From Henckelia pumila (Eukaryota > Streptophyta > Magnoliopsida > Lamiales > Gesneriaceae): a DNA stretch of 64,000 nucleotides. Made by a program: the position numbers and the translations under genes. The notes under the pieces are model-generated. The model did no database searches. It was not told where the DNA came from and saw nothing but the letters and a program-made list of their open reading frames with translations. The stretch covers positions 190,439,821 to 190,503,820 of the forward strand of contig NC_133123.1 in assembly GCF_033568475.1 (NCBI RefSeq). Reading direction: 5' to 3'. Shown piece by piece: positions 33,701 to 45,969 of this stretch (within the stretch, counting starts at the first letter, position 1; each line of letters opens with the position of its first letter).

Positions 33701-34680
33701 TTGCTCGCCCTCGAGCAATACAAAACCAAGAATAAGTTCGAACTCATAATCCATAACAAAAATAACCATGATCTTCACATTTGTGCCTCAAGAATAAACT
33801 CAATGCATGATCAAGAAAGGCGTTAAAATGCTAACAACGAAACAAGTTCAATATTCAGACATGTCAACTACAGATATATCCCCGAACGTGTGTGTGTATG
33901 GTCATTAGCAAGTGTCATGCACACTTCACAGATCCATTCAATGTAAAACCCCACAATAGCTCAAGTTGCACACCAACAAATCAAATTAACCCATTGAGAA
34001 ATTTTATAGTATTTTCACTTGTCCGAGTAATTGCACCTGGTTATCATCAACTTCATACATTCTCCTCCAAATTTATCTCTTGGAATTTATAGGACTAGAA
34101 TTTCAATCCTCTTCCAATGCCTCCCCTCACCTGACTAACTCCTTTCTTTACTTTTTTTTCTTTTTCTTTTTTTTATTAAGCTAAAAAGGGAGGTTGATAG
34201 GCTAGCGACTTCGTAAGACAATCACAAGGCTCACACGACTTTCACTATGTCATATAAAATTTACAAGCCATGACTCATGCGTTCTAAAGAATATTCAAGA
34301 ACCATATCAAAGTCTAATTTGCATTGGATATCAAAGTGTTCCAAGGTTAGCAAATCATCTATTTTCAAAAGCATGCATGTCATCAATTAGATATCATCAT
34401 GGGCTAGTGAATTTCAACAGTCAAATTCATCGCAAATATGAGCTCTAAATTTTTTTTTTCTCATAAAAACGGCTAAATTCTCTCAATGACTGGCTAAGTC
34501 CTCTCCCTCATACTTAAAATCTTACATTGTCCCCAATGTAAGCAAAAATGCAAAACAAAAATAAATAAAACTAAGAAAGAAAAGAAATACTCCCATTGGG
34601 TTGCCTCGCAAGCAGCGCCTATGTTTACAGTCGTCAGCCCGACTGTATGCTTCTTTTGCTCATGGTGGTTCATATCTAGT
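33701..34680 (-). other. Non-coding 3' interior of the gag-protease element
   Basis: From the protease end to the polypurine tract no coding is recognised. It is partly pyrimidine-rich near 34150. Pol would normally occupy this position. Confidence 0.6.
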
Positions 34681-35256
34681 TTATCTAACAACCTTCACCC
34701 ACTTGCGCAGTTTTGCAGTAATTTTTGGTCTTTTCTTCCTCTGCTTCGATTTCCTGGGTACCTGCAGATCAGAACAAAAACTTTCAGCAGTAAAATTCTC
34801 AATAGGTCTTGCAATAACCTCCTTAACTTTATACTCATTCACAACATTCTTGTGTTCTTGCGACAAGTGATTAATGACATTAAAATTATTAACAACACTT
34901 TCACAATCAAGAATTTGCAGGGTATCAAAAATATGAAACTTAACAACATCCGTATCAAACTCCATAGTGAGAGTGTCATTGTTAACATCTATGTTAGACT
35001 TTGAAGTTTTAAGAAATGGTCTTCCTAACAAAATAGGACTATTCAAATCATTATTTTTCATATCAAGCACATAGAAATCAGCAGAAAAGACCAAATTGTC
35101 AACTTGCACAAGAACATCTTCTAATAGACCCCTAGGATAAATAGTAAATCTATCAGCCATTTGGACAACAATTTCAGTTTCAAGCAAGGGCCCTAGTTTT
35201 AAGGAAGCATATACAGAGTATGACATGACATTAGTCGATGCTCCTAAATCTAGCAT
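34681..35256 (-). CDS. Retroelement aspartic protease
   Basis: 191-codon open stretch starting MLDLGASTNVMSYSVY. D-L-G-A is the aspartic protease catalytic motif in this lineage (usually DLGASIN or DTGA). An ILLGRPFL segment, the typical flap/C-terminal block, follows. It is in the same frame as the gag stretch to its right and separated from it by one TGA codon, so both probably came from one gag-protease frame. Confidence 0.8.
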   Translation of the reverse strand: MLDLGASTNVMSYSVYASLKLGPLLETEIVVQMADRFTIYPRGLLEDVLVQVDNLVFSADFYVLDMKNNDLNSPILLGRPFLKTSKSNIDVNNDTLTMEFDTDVVKFHIFDTLQILDCESVVNNFNVINHLSQEHKNVVNEYKVKEVIARPIENFTAESFCSDLQVPRKSKQRKKRPKITAKLRKWVKVVR

Positions 35257-35277
35257 GGCCGTATTAAGCTGAATATC

Positions 35278-36790
35278 TCATATCTTACATGGAATAGAAA
35301 ACATACCTGGATCCTTGCATTTTTTAGGTACCTTTCTTTGAATCACAGCAGAAACCTGTTCTCTTAATTCAACTTTCTGACAACCCTTTAGTTTTTGTTT
35401 TCTCTTTACAGTACACAACTCTTTCAAAAATTTAGCATATCGAGGTACTTGTTTGATAGCATCTAATAAATGAATATTCACCTCAAATCTACGAAAAACT
35501 TCATACAACCCATTAATTCTTTCATCCTTCCTAGACTCTTTCAATGCTAAGGAAAAATGGGCTACAGGTTTATACTCAGAAAAAGGAGGGAACTTACCTC
35601 TTGGTGCGTCCATTTGAACTGTTTCGTCCTCCTCTACCTTGGATTCCTGCACATCTTTGTTCTGTACTGGTTCTTTCACCACTTCTTCATTAACCTTCAA
35701 CTTCTTTCCACTCTTCAAGGTGATTGCATTCACATTCTCCTTCGGATTCACCATTGTCTGTGATGGTAAGCTGTTAGAATTCAGTGCCTCCAACCTGTTT
35801 ATTGATGTTTCCAACTGCCCCATTTGAGCGTTCAACTGTTGGATACTTGCTCTAGTTTCCTGTTGAAAAGTTACAGTGTTAGTTGCAAGATCCTTAACAA
35901 TGTTTTCTAGAAACTCACCAGGCGTTGGAACTTGAGGACGTTGTGGCCTATAAGCTTGATGGTGAGGTTGGTGTACTGGAGAGTTTCCATATCTGAGAGT
36001 GGGATGATCCTTCCAACCTGGATTGTATGTGTTGGAATAAGGATCATACTTCTGTTGTGGTGGTCCGGGAAATCCTCTTGCTGCATTGACTTGTTCAGTA
36101 GATCCCTCTTGAAGTGTAGGACACATATCAGTGGCGTGTCCCATTACAGCACAGATACCACATGCCTTTGTAGTCTGTCCATTCCCTACAGCCATCTGAC
36201 GCACAAGAGACTTCAATTCAATTAATTGTTGCTCAAGGGAAGAGACATTTACCTCACTGTTCTTTTTTGGTACATGATCATTCTTGATGGTAACAAATTG
36301 TTGAGAATTGGCAGCCATGTTCTCTATCAGATTCCTCGCTTGTACCGGAGTTTTGTCCACAAAAACTCCTCCACTGGCTGCATCTAGCATACTCCTGTCA
36401 TGAGGTAACAAACCTTCATAGCAAAACTGAATCAATTGATTTTCACTTATCTGATGTTGCGGACAGCTAGCACACAGCTTTTTGAACCGCTCCCAATATT
36501 CATGCAGTGATTCCCCTGAGTATTGCTTGATTCCATAGATTTATTTTTGGATGTTGCGGCTCTAGAGGCTGGGAAATATTTTTCCAGAAAGATTCTTTTC
36601 ATCTCCGTCCAAGTCGTGATAGAACCAGAGGGTAAATAGTATATCCAATCCTTAGCAGCACTCTTCAAAGAGAAAGGAAAGGCCCTCAGTTGAATCTGCT
36701 CCTCTGTCACTCCATGGGGTTTCATGCTTGTGCAAACCACATGGAATTCCATCAAAATATTTATTAGGGTCCTCACCTGCAAGACCATGA
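35278..36790 (-). pseudogene. Gag of the gag-protease gypsy element
   Basis: Two open pieces. The N-terminal one (36788-36447) carries the retrotrans_gag core EFHVVCTSMKPHGVTEEQIQ then LRAFPFSLKSAAKDW. The C-terminal one (36435-35278) starts with FCYEGLLPHDRSMLDAASGG and has a CGICAVMGHATDMCP zinc knuckle. A one-base deletion near 36550 separates them. Another shift near 36750 breaks the earlier EDPN region. The gag end has a TGA before the protease, which looks like a CGA-to-TGA change. Confidence 0.8.
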
Positions 36791-37145
36791 AAAGAAGGCA
36801 ATAAGTGAATCAAACCAGATTTAAGCTCAAAAGTAGCATTATTTTCTAATGTAGGAAAAGTAATTCATAAAGCTGCTGGTTGGGATCAGGAGTGCCCAAT
36901 TATCTCAAACTCAGATTGGCGTTGTCAACCATTGCTCTTGTCAGATCTTCAACCACGCGCTCGTCCTCTTCTAGTCTCTTACAAGCTTCTCTCCTTCGCC
37001 TATGCTAAGTTCTTTCTATCTCCGGGTCGTATGGAAATTCTTCTTCCGAAGAGTCACCTGAAAGCATGAACAAACCCGAGAAGCACTGGGGAAAGAATAA
37101 AAAAAATAAAAACAAAAACAAGAACACGAATAAATTAAACACCGT
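36791..37145 (-). other. Leader and degraded gag start
   Basis: Between primer site and gag core. Fragments such as FELKSGLIHLLPSFHGLAGE are readable in shifted frame, so the gag N-terminus began here. Confidence 0.5.
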
Positions 37146-37163
37146 TTCCCGGCAACGGCGCCA
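37146..37163 (-). other. tRNA-Asp-type primer binding site
   Basis: Minus-strand TGGCGCCGTTGCCGGGAA, the usual plant Tat/Athila-type primer site, one base from the common form. It lies 5 bases from LTR B. Confidence 0.85.
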
Positions 37164-37168
37164 AAATT

Positions 37169-38646
37169 TGGTAGCGTTAAGTCGCATCACGCCCAAATTA
37201 CCCAACTCAATCAGATAACCACGATAATGTAGTAGTGTGAGTAGGGATCGTTCCCACGAGGAAAGGTAAATTTAATGTGTTCTAAATAAACTAAAGGGGA
37301 TTTTTGAGTTTTGGAACTTAACTACTTAAATTTCAAACGAATAAAATTAAATATTATCACTATCATGCAAGATTGAGAATTAAACTGGAGAAATCAATAA
37401 GAGACAAGCCTTGGTATCGGTCGACTACACCCTTGATATTCATTCATTCAATCATCGATTCCCTAAAAATAATTAATCCTATAGAATATTCATCATTGAA
37501 AATCAAATTCCTGTTTCACCTTAAGCTTAGTTAATTACACACTAGCGTTCTAAATTAACCCTTACCAATAAATTAACCCGGATTTCAGCGATCTAGATTT
37601 AAATTTAAGGTAGTATTCAAATGAGTAAAACTGACGAATCTAGACAACACAAACACCAGCGGTTGTATTTAGCCTAATCAATAGTTGTTCTTACGAATTA
37701 ATAAATTCAACAGCAGAAAATATCACACGTAGTTGCTTCGCAAATTATTTGATTCAAACAATTACGGATTTGAATTCCAATTTATCTATAGTTTTCATAG
37801 CAAAATCCTAAGATGGCCAATCCTAAAATCTCGCATACAAACATAAAATAAAGCAGATCAACTATCGATACTCAATAAGAATTAAACACAGAAAATCGAA
37901 TCTCATGAATAAATTATATCAAGGTTTTGTCTCCCTCAACCAAGTATAAAATTTTAGCTACAACGATTTATCAAAAACTCAAGAAAAATTCAAAAGAAAA
38001 GAAGAAAACTTGAGAGAGAGTTGTAAGAACAAAACCTAGCCGCCAAGAGAGTTCTTCAAGCTTTCTGTCTTCCAAATATTTTTAGAATTGATCAAAAGAT
38101 AGTAATTATCGAGTTATATGATGTATTTAAAGACTAGAGTCCTTCCCAAGAAAGTTTCCTAATTAAATTCTAATTCCAAAAATTCACGTCTCGCGCGCTC
38201 GATCTGAAGAGTTGGGCGGATCGAGCATGTAAAAAAACTCCAACTTACTGCCTTGCACTTTCTTGTAGGCGCGCTAGGGTGCACGAGTTCGCAGGATCGA
38301 GCACGACTTTTTCCCAGCGAGCAGCGATTTTGAAAATTTCATATCCGGAGATCTAGCCGTCGGATTGAGCTGAAATTTTGACAGCTGCTTCAAAACATCT
38401 TGAAATTCTGAACAGTGGAGATCGGATTTGGATTTCTTTAAAATTAAATATGATTTTCTGATCATTGGTACTTCTTAATTCTTCTCTTATCTGTCTCTTT
38501 CCTTCCATCTTTAGCTCCATTTCTTCTCTTTTCCTATATCAAATCACATACCATGATTAGAAACTATAACATGAATTTAATCAATCAAAATACACCTAAT
38601 CATCACAAATTAACTCAATCAAACATAGAAAAATATCATCACATCA
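37169..38646 (-). repeat. LTR B, complete
   Basis: 1478 bp, TGATGTGATG at 38646 to CGCTACCA at 37169 in sense. A TATA-like TTTAAATA is at 38131-38124. A GC-rich inverted module (CGCTCGATC ... GATCGAGC) lies upstream of it at about 38190-38230. Confidence 0.88.
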
Positions 38647-38797
38647 AATTCCCCCTACTTAATCCTTGCTCGCCCTTGAGAAACACAAAACCAAGAATAA
38701 GTTCGAACTCATAATCCATAAAAAAAAATAACCATGATCTTCACATTTGTGCCTCAAGAATAAACTCAATGCATGATCAAGAAAGGCGTTAAAATGC
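38647..38797 (-). repeat. Internal 3' tail with polypurine tract between LTRs C and B
   Basis: Near-identical to the tail at 33682-33835, including AGTAGGGGGAATT. It joins LTR C at a TAA shared by both parents (38798-38800), a microhomology deletion joint. Confidence 0.85.
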
Positions 38798-40223
38798 TAA
38801 TGTAGTAGTGTGAGTAGGGATCGTTCCCACGAGTAAAGATAAATTTAATGTGTTCTAAATAAACTAAAAGGGGTTTTTGAGTTTTGGAACTTAACTACTT
38901 AAATTTCAAAAGAATAAAATTAAATATTATCACTATCATGCAAGATTGAGAATTAAACTGGAGAAATCAATAAGAGACAAGCCTTGGTATCGATCGACTA
39001 CACCCTTGATATTCATTTATTCAATCATCGAATCCCTAAAAATAATTAATCCTATCGAATATTCATCATTGAAAATCAAATTCCTGTTTTACCTTAAGCT
39101 TAGTTAATTAGACACCAGCGTTCTAAATTAACCCTTACCAATAAATTAACCCGGATTCCAGCGATCTATATTTAAATTTAAGGTAGTATTCAAATGAGTA
39201 AAACTGACGAATCTAGACAACACAAACACCAGCGGTTATATTTAGCCTAGTCAATAGTTGTTCCTACGAATTAATAAATTCAACAGCAGAAAATATCACA
39301 CGTTTTTGCTTTGCAAATTAGTTGATTCAAACAATTACGGATTTGAATTCTAATTTATCTATAGTTTGCATAGCAAAATCCTAAGATGACCAATCCTAAA
39401 ATCTCGCATACAAACATGAAATAAAACAGATCAACTATCGATACTCAATAAGAATTAAACACTGAAAATCGAATCTCATGAATAAATTATATCAAGGTTT
39501 TGTCTCCCTCAACTAAGTATAAAAGTTTAGCTACAACGATTCATCAAAAACTCAAGAAAAATTCAAAAGAAAAGAAGAAAACTTGAGAGAGAGCTTTAAG
39601 AACAAAACCTAGCCGCCAAGAGAGTTCTTCAAGCTTTCTGTCGTCCAAAGATCTTCAGAATTGATCAAAAGATAGTAATTTTTGAGTTATATGATGTATT
39701 TAAACACTAGAGTCCTTTCCAAGAAAGTTTCCTAATTAAATTCTAATTTCCAAAATTCACGTCTCGCGCGCTCGATTTGACGAGTTGGGCAGATCGAGCG
39801 TGCAAAAAAACTCCAACTTACTGCCTTGCACTTTCTTGTAGGCGCGCTAGGGCGCACGAGTTCGCAGGATCGAGCACGACTTTTTCCCAGGAAGCAGCGA
39901 TTTTGAAAAATTCATATCCAAAGATCTAGCCGTCGGATCAAGCTAAAATTTGGACAGATGCTTCTAAACATCTTGAACTTCATTTTGAAAGGTGAATATT
40001 GGATTTGGACTTCTCTAAAATTAAATATGATTTTCTGATCATTGCTGCTTCGTAATTCTTCTCTTATCTGGCTCTTTCCTTCCATCTTTAGCTCCATTTC
40101 TTCTCTTTTCCTATATCAAATCACATACAATGATTAGGTACTATAACATGAATTTAATCAATCAAAATACACCTAATCATCACGAATTAACTTAATCAAA
40201 CATAGGAAAATACCATCACATCA
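38798..40223 (-). repeat. LTR C, lacking its terminal ~60 bases
   Basis: Homologous to LTR B from its sense start at 40223. It is the outermost 5' LTR of the block. A TATA-like TTTAAATA is at 39704-39697. Confidence 0.85.
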
Positions 40224-41826
40224 AGATTTTATAACATATCATCATATTCATAAGCACTATTATATTTTCATTAATCTAGCTTAATCATTTCAGAGAAGCC
40301 ATGTTCTGTTCTTCTATACTTGCGTAGTGCATCATCATCTCTCATGCAACATCAATAAATATCCCAAGTACGAACAAAATCATGTTCAACCATATCTCAT
40401 CAAAATTGTAACTCAACTCTTCAATCAAATCCACCGATATTTCCTCTTATACAGAGATCATAACATAACAAAGATATCAATAAATATCTCTTGCACCAAC
40501 ACATGAACAGGTTAACTTAACAAAATAATCTGTCACCTGTAATCTCATTCTCAGGTGCAATTTATGTCTGATCCTCTGTATGACTCTGGGATTAATTTTC
40601 ATTCTGATTTCTTCATAATCTACTTTGATTAAAACACATTCAGACAACATGTGTCATTTGCTTGCATCAATTACATCTTTCTGCAATTTCTCTGTACTGA
40701 TGGCTAGATTATCTCCCTCCACAATGAGTACAAAACCACCAGCACACTTTGAATTTTGACTAAAACTAATTTGTTTCGGTCCGCTAGAGATAAAGGAATT
40801 ACTCTCATAAACTGATGACTCCTAAGCTGAGGTTAATCTTTACTGCTACTGCCACTACCTCTGGAAATTCCGGCTGAGGTTATGATTATTTTACATTCTG
40901 TGGCATGACTAATTTTCTTTCTACGTCAGAAAACTAGATTCAACTTTCTTGGCCCTGTCTATGGCTTCTGTAAAATCTTCAATCGCCATCATCTACTCAA
41001 ACATAAATCTCCGGGTTCAGGCCTTTCATATACAACCCAACTTGAGTTTCTTCATTATCAACTACTCAAGGATCACATAGCAGCAAGTTTGAGGATCTAT
41101 TTTCATATTCCTCAATAGTTAAATTGCTTTACCTCTAATTAGCATATTCTGCTTTCTTGGTATATTCTATTCCCGTATCTTTTCTATCTGATACGGAAAT
41201 AAATCGCTGATAAAAAAAATCTATTCTCAACATAAGCCAAATAAATAACATACCTCGGCTCTCAACGAATTTCTTCGTAACAATATCTTCATAACAATCC
41301 ACCAGCTTTTGTCAAATCTTGAAGTTGATATACAATCATCCTGAATCTTTATTCATCTGAATATTTCAAAGACTCAACAAATAATCAAGCTCCGCAAACC
41401 AACTTCTACATAAATTGGCATCATCTGTATCTTTCATAGTTGGTGGATGGTATGTCTGAAATCTCTTCAATACTGTCTTCATTAAGGTAAGCATAGCATT
41501 CTTGAGTTTATTCATAAACAGTTCGGCTTACTCTGAGATACTTATTTCATCTGAAGACTACAGTTCTGTCCCATCTGGGGTACTTACCTTACTCGAATCA
41601 AAGCACTGTTCTGGGGTGCTTAATTCACCCGGGGAAACCTTATAACAAAAGCTATAAGAATTTACATAAATCCTAACTCAGTAAGACATGCATTTCTTTC
41701 ACTAGTAATCATATTTGCATGCAATTCATCAAATCAAATTAAGCATTAATCATGATATATGATAAATTCATACGACTCAATCTACCCCGCTCACTCATAT
41801 CTATCTTGGTCCATGCGCTAACTTCC
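40224..41826 (-). pseudogene. Leader and gag remnant of a second gypsy element
   Basis: The minus strand shows a gag N-terminal style KRFQTYHPPTMKDTDDA...SWFAELDYLL (about 41500-41350) with stops throughout. It follows the primer site at 41827-41838 and is cut off at 40223 by the gag-protease element. Confidence 0.6.
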
Positions 41827-41838
41827 GCTCTGATACCA
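41827..41838 (-). other. tRNA-iMet primer binding site
   Basis: Minus-strand TGGTATCAGAGC, 2 bases from the LTR at 41841. Confidence 0.9.
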
Positions 41839-41840
41839 CC

Positions 41841-44297
41841 TGTTGTGGGGCCTCGGTTTGCTAATCAAATATTGGGGCAATTAATCACTAAACATGATTA
41901 ACTAACAAAGGATCAAATCAAATTAAAACAACAAAAAAAATAATTCAAAGGGGGTTGCGATCGGTCGGTTAAAAACCGCCAACCGAGCGCCCCTCCCTAA
42001 CCCCACTCTCGGGTTGGGGAGTTTTGGGTTGCGCCCGGTCTGCCAAAAAGAGCAGATCGGGCTCAGCTCTGGGCAGTCCTTTGCTCTATTTTTCAGCAGT
42101 AAAATTTGATCCTTCCAATCCATTCCAATCCATGTTTTACAAATCAAGAACATGTATAAATACAAGGAACAAGATCTAATCAAGTCTACAAGCATTAACT
42201 ACATCAACTAAGTAGTTTGGGTGACATCAAAAGAGCTAGTTATATCAAAACTCAACTAGTGTTCTTCAAACTACAACAAACATCATCTTCTAGCATGCTT
42301 GACAAGATCTCAAATACTTCAATTCAGCTACAAACCGAGTTCCCACATCTACAAATCTCTCATGAGCTACCCACATCAACTCTGGCCAGCTCCTGCCCCA
42401 CTTGTTGCCATGCACACATACAAAACAAGACAACAGCCGGATAACTCCGGTGAGAATATAATTTCCAGTATAAATGACATATACATATCGGGTTCATATC
42501 TATTCAACTCTAAATACTTCAAATCAAAGCTTCAAAGCAATAATTCAAATCATACTTCAAATCAATAGATTTATATAGTGCGCTAACGAATTGATTCATA
42601 ATAAATCATTGCCATCAAGATTCGTATACGATCTTGACATGGATATCCATCTATCGTCGTCTCATCAGACTCGAAAATAAGGTCCATCTGACCTTGGCAC
42701 AAGAATCAATTCAATTTTTTTCATTTCATATATAACTCAAATAAAGATCCACTACCTGAGATGGATCGACAACATCAAATTCTAAATCAAGAATAAAGAG
42801 CAACAAGTATGTGATTTATCGGGACAACTCAAGAAGTTTCATCCTTAAGTTTCAAACTCCTGACTCTCGATGTCGTCTTATACCTTTCAGTCGTTCAGTC
42901 ATGGTTGAGTTGATCCCAATATGGACAATCAACACAACAAACTCATATCAAACTTCTATTCAAAACATCAACTCAATCTTCAAGGCTAACAAGTCACAAC
43001 CCTTGTTGTTTCGTCAATCGGTTTTGAAGTTGTCTTCTTAACTTGAAGCCCCCTGTTTTCAATCTGAAAACACAACATATATATCCAAGAATATCAGCAA
43101 GAACTCAAACAATATCCAGCTCAATCAATCTAGATTCAAACACTTGCCAATTCTTGACTCGACGGCGTAACGGTTAAAAATCGGTAACCGTAACTCATTT
43201 CTATCAACTCTATCATTCAAATAACCTTCAAACACAACTCATACCAGCCATATATCATCAAACATCAGCAAAATCAGAATCATAGGATTGAATATAACTT
43301 CTGAAAAATCATAGCAATTGCAACCGACGCTTGTTCTTTGATCCAACGTCGATATCGTAAGACATATCAAGTCTAACAATGATATTAACTTCTAATACAC
43401 CTCCTAAAATCAGTATATCAGCATAATCTAGCGACATCAAAGGTGTAATAATTCGAATATAAGCTGGATGTTCATATCAAAGTCCAACGACATCCGTTCT
43501 TTGATTCGGTTTTGATATCGAACGAAATATAACTTCAAAAACATATATATACCATCACGATCTGATTCTTCAAGTATTAAAATTTTGAAACATACTGAAA
43601 ACATAAGAAAACTTACATCAACTCGTAGCTCTCGTCGCAAGGATTACGAAACTATCTTCGGAATTAAAATCGGACGGCCGGATCAAAAGATATCACAATT
43701 TAAAAACGAAGAAGAAGGCTTAGGAGCTGAAGGTCTCGACTTTTCTGCTGAAGTGTGATGATTCATACATCAATTACACATATAAATGTATAGCACACAT
43801 GTGTTATTTCCCACTTGCAAGGGAAATTGCACCTTAGCCCCTCAACTCTTCATTAATTGTGATTTAGTCATCGACCAATCAATTAATTCAATTTTAACCC
43901 TAAATAATTTAAGAATATTAGAATTTAAATCTAAACTCCAAAAATTTTCAAATTAGATATTCTCGGATTAAAATTAAAAATTGCATTTTAGCCCTCGAGA
44001 CTTCGATATTTGCAAAATGGTCTCTGCTCGAGTTTCACCTCCGAATTAAATCCTCTTCAATTCCCGGAACATGGAATTTCCATCTTACATTCCAAAATAT
44101 TCAATTCAATATTTTATTTTTTTAATTTAAGAATCCCGGAATTTAAATCTCAAAATCCGTAAATTCTCAAATTAAATATTTTCGACTCGAAAATTAAATC
44201 TCTAATTTCCATAAATAATCCAATTGAATATTTTCCAATATTTGGAATTTAAATCTCTAATTTCGTAATTAATAACTTAAAATTTTTGGGCCTTACA
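41841..44297 (-). repeat. 5' LTR of a gypsy element (2457 bp)
   Basis: Sense reading starts TGTAAGGCCC at 44297 and ends CCCCACAACA at 41841. Its style (GGCGTAACGGTTA and ACGTCGATATCG blocks) is close to the LTRs at 50461-52516, so the element is probably also Tekay/Del-like. Its body ran left and is lost after 40224; no partner LTR or TSD can be assigned. It sits directly against integrase sequence at 44298. Confidence 0.75.
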
Positions 44298-45035
44298 GTA
44301 TCTGGTCGACAACTTGTCTTTCAAACCGAATCTCATCACATTTCAAAAAGATGACACTCGGAGAAAAACATGTTCTCCAGTCTCAAACTGTAATGGTCTG
44401 TGCTGAGTGTTGGCATAACTCGCTTGTCGATCTTGGGCAGCTTTGATCCTCTGCTTGATCAAGTCTACCTTATCCGCAACTTGCTGCACCATCTCTCGCC
44501 CTTCGCCTCGTCGTTCTCCCACTTCATCCCAGAACAGTGGAGTACAACACCATCTTCCATTCAATGCTTTGAATGGTTCCATGCCAATGTTACGGTGATA
44601 ACTGTTATTATAGGCAAACTCAACCAAAGGTAAGTAGTCCTGCCATGACAAGCCAAAGTCCATAACCGATGCTCTCAGCATATCTTCTAATATACGTATC
44701 ATCCGTTCCAACTGTCCATCAGTCTCTGGATGATATGTTGTACTCATGCTCAGAGTGGTACCCAATTCCTATTGGAAACTACCCCAAAAGCGTGAGGTAA
44801 ACCGCAGGTCTCTACCACTGACTATACTCAATGGTACTCCATGGAAGCATACAATATCCTGGATCTATAATCGTGCCATGCGATCGAAAGAATAATCCCG
44901 ATTGTAAGGAATATAGTGTGCAAACTTTGTCAGTCAATCCATAACGACCAAAATAGAAACACATTTTCGAGAGTTCATAGGAAAATGGGTGACAAAATCC
45001 ATAGTCACGTGCTCCGATTTCTACTCAGGAACCTC
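44298..45035 (-). pseudogene. Integrase part of the outer Tekay/Del-like element (left half)
   Basis: An open stretch at 44765-44343 carries STTYHPETDGQLERMIRIL, with the catalytic Glu, and LVEFAYNNSYH. Frames to the right contain the MDFVTHF and SIVSGRD blocks with stops. It continues in frame across the CRM-like insertion into the coding at 60618-60720, after removal of one copy of ACCTC. The left end is lost at the LTR at 44297. Confidence 0.85.
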
Positions 45036-45969
45036 TGATATAAATCTTATGTATGAAAGGCAACACGATTTCAACGAATAGCACCTCAATTCGATAACAA
45101 AAGAATTCAATAATGTTGTCCCGACTTTGAAACAAGTAACAGATGTTGGAATCTCCACCTCTAGTTGAACCTGTAACTAGCAACAGAGAATTCACGATAG
45201 AAAACAATCAAAGATTCAATTAGACCTTCAAAGAAACCTGTCTTTGACAACCCAATTGAAAATCGATTTACAAACGCCACAAAGCTATGAAACTTTGATA
45301 AGTTTGATTTTGGGTAAAGCAAAAGCTTTGATAAAATTCTAAAGAGAATTTTTGTATTGAATAATCAATAATGTGAAAATCTTAGTTATCCTTAAAATAA
45401 TGAATGTTGTAGTATTTATATTAAAACCCAAAATATTGAAAGATAACGCAAAATAAATCAAAAAGATATCAAAGATATCTCCTAAAGTTTCCTAGTAGGA
45501 ATAAAAGACCTAAAATAAACAAAGTAAATCCAAAATATTAAAAATCCCGAACGCACACACAAACACCTTCGGTGCATGTAAAAGGACATGGCGCGCTAGA
45601 GAGAGGCGCGGGCGCACCGACGTTGCGCAGACAATGGCGCGGGAGCGCCGAGAGCTCGCAAAACATCGTCAATTTGGCATCCGTAAGCGCGTGCACGCTT
45701 CTTCTCCGCAAAATAATGGCGCGGGCGCGCCTTGGCTTCGAGTAGGGTCTTCCATTTCTTCACTTTCTTGACCTCTTTTGACCTCAAAAAGATTATAACT
45801 TCCTCCAAATTGAATATCAAGAAATCCAACGCCCTCTTGTGTCTTCAACAACAAATATTGAAGTGCTTCCTTAAACTTCTGAGCTCGGCCTCTCGTAACC
45901 GGTCCTCGTGGTATCTCCAACGGATCCTTAGTCACTTGATCAGCATGCGAGCCATCCATGATCGCATCA
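45036..45969 (-). repeat. 3' LTR of the CRM-like element
   Basis: 934 bp. It contains the last ~100 pol codons (45969-45669), GC-rich GCGCGGGCGCGC-type repeats at about 45590-45740, and a TATA box at 45420-45413 (sense TATAAATA). Confidence 0.9.

Larger units (their letters stand above)
32894..40223 (-). mobile_element. Gypsy gag-protease element with three LTR copies (collapsed tandem)
   Basis: Minus-strand order: LTR C (40223-38798, missing its last ~60 bases), a short piece of internal 3' end with polypurine tract (38797-38647), complete LTR B (38646-37169), a tRNA-Asp-type primer site, gag, protease, non-coding interior, polypurine tract, and LTR A (33681-32894, truncated). No reverse transcriptase or integrase is present. 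The Asp primer site and gag style point to the Tat/Athila side of Ty3/gypsy, in a non-autonomous form. Three LTRs with one internal tail between C and B indicate a former LTR-int-LTR-int-LTR tandem whose first interior was deleted. Confidence 0.85.

Noticed and set aside
41841..45035. LTR at 41841-44297 taken as the 3' LTR of the outer Tekay/Del-like element
   Set aside because: Its left end is followed by a tRNA-iMet primer site, so it is a 5' LTR of an element that ran to the left; it merely abuts the integrase at 44298.
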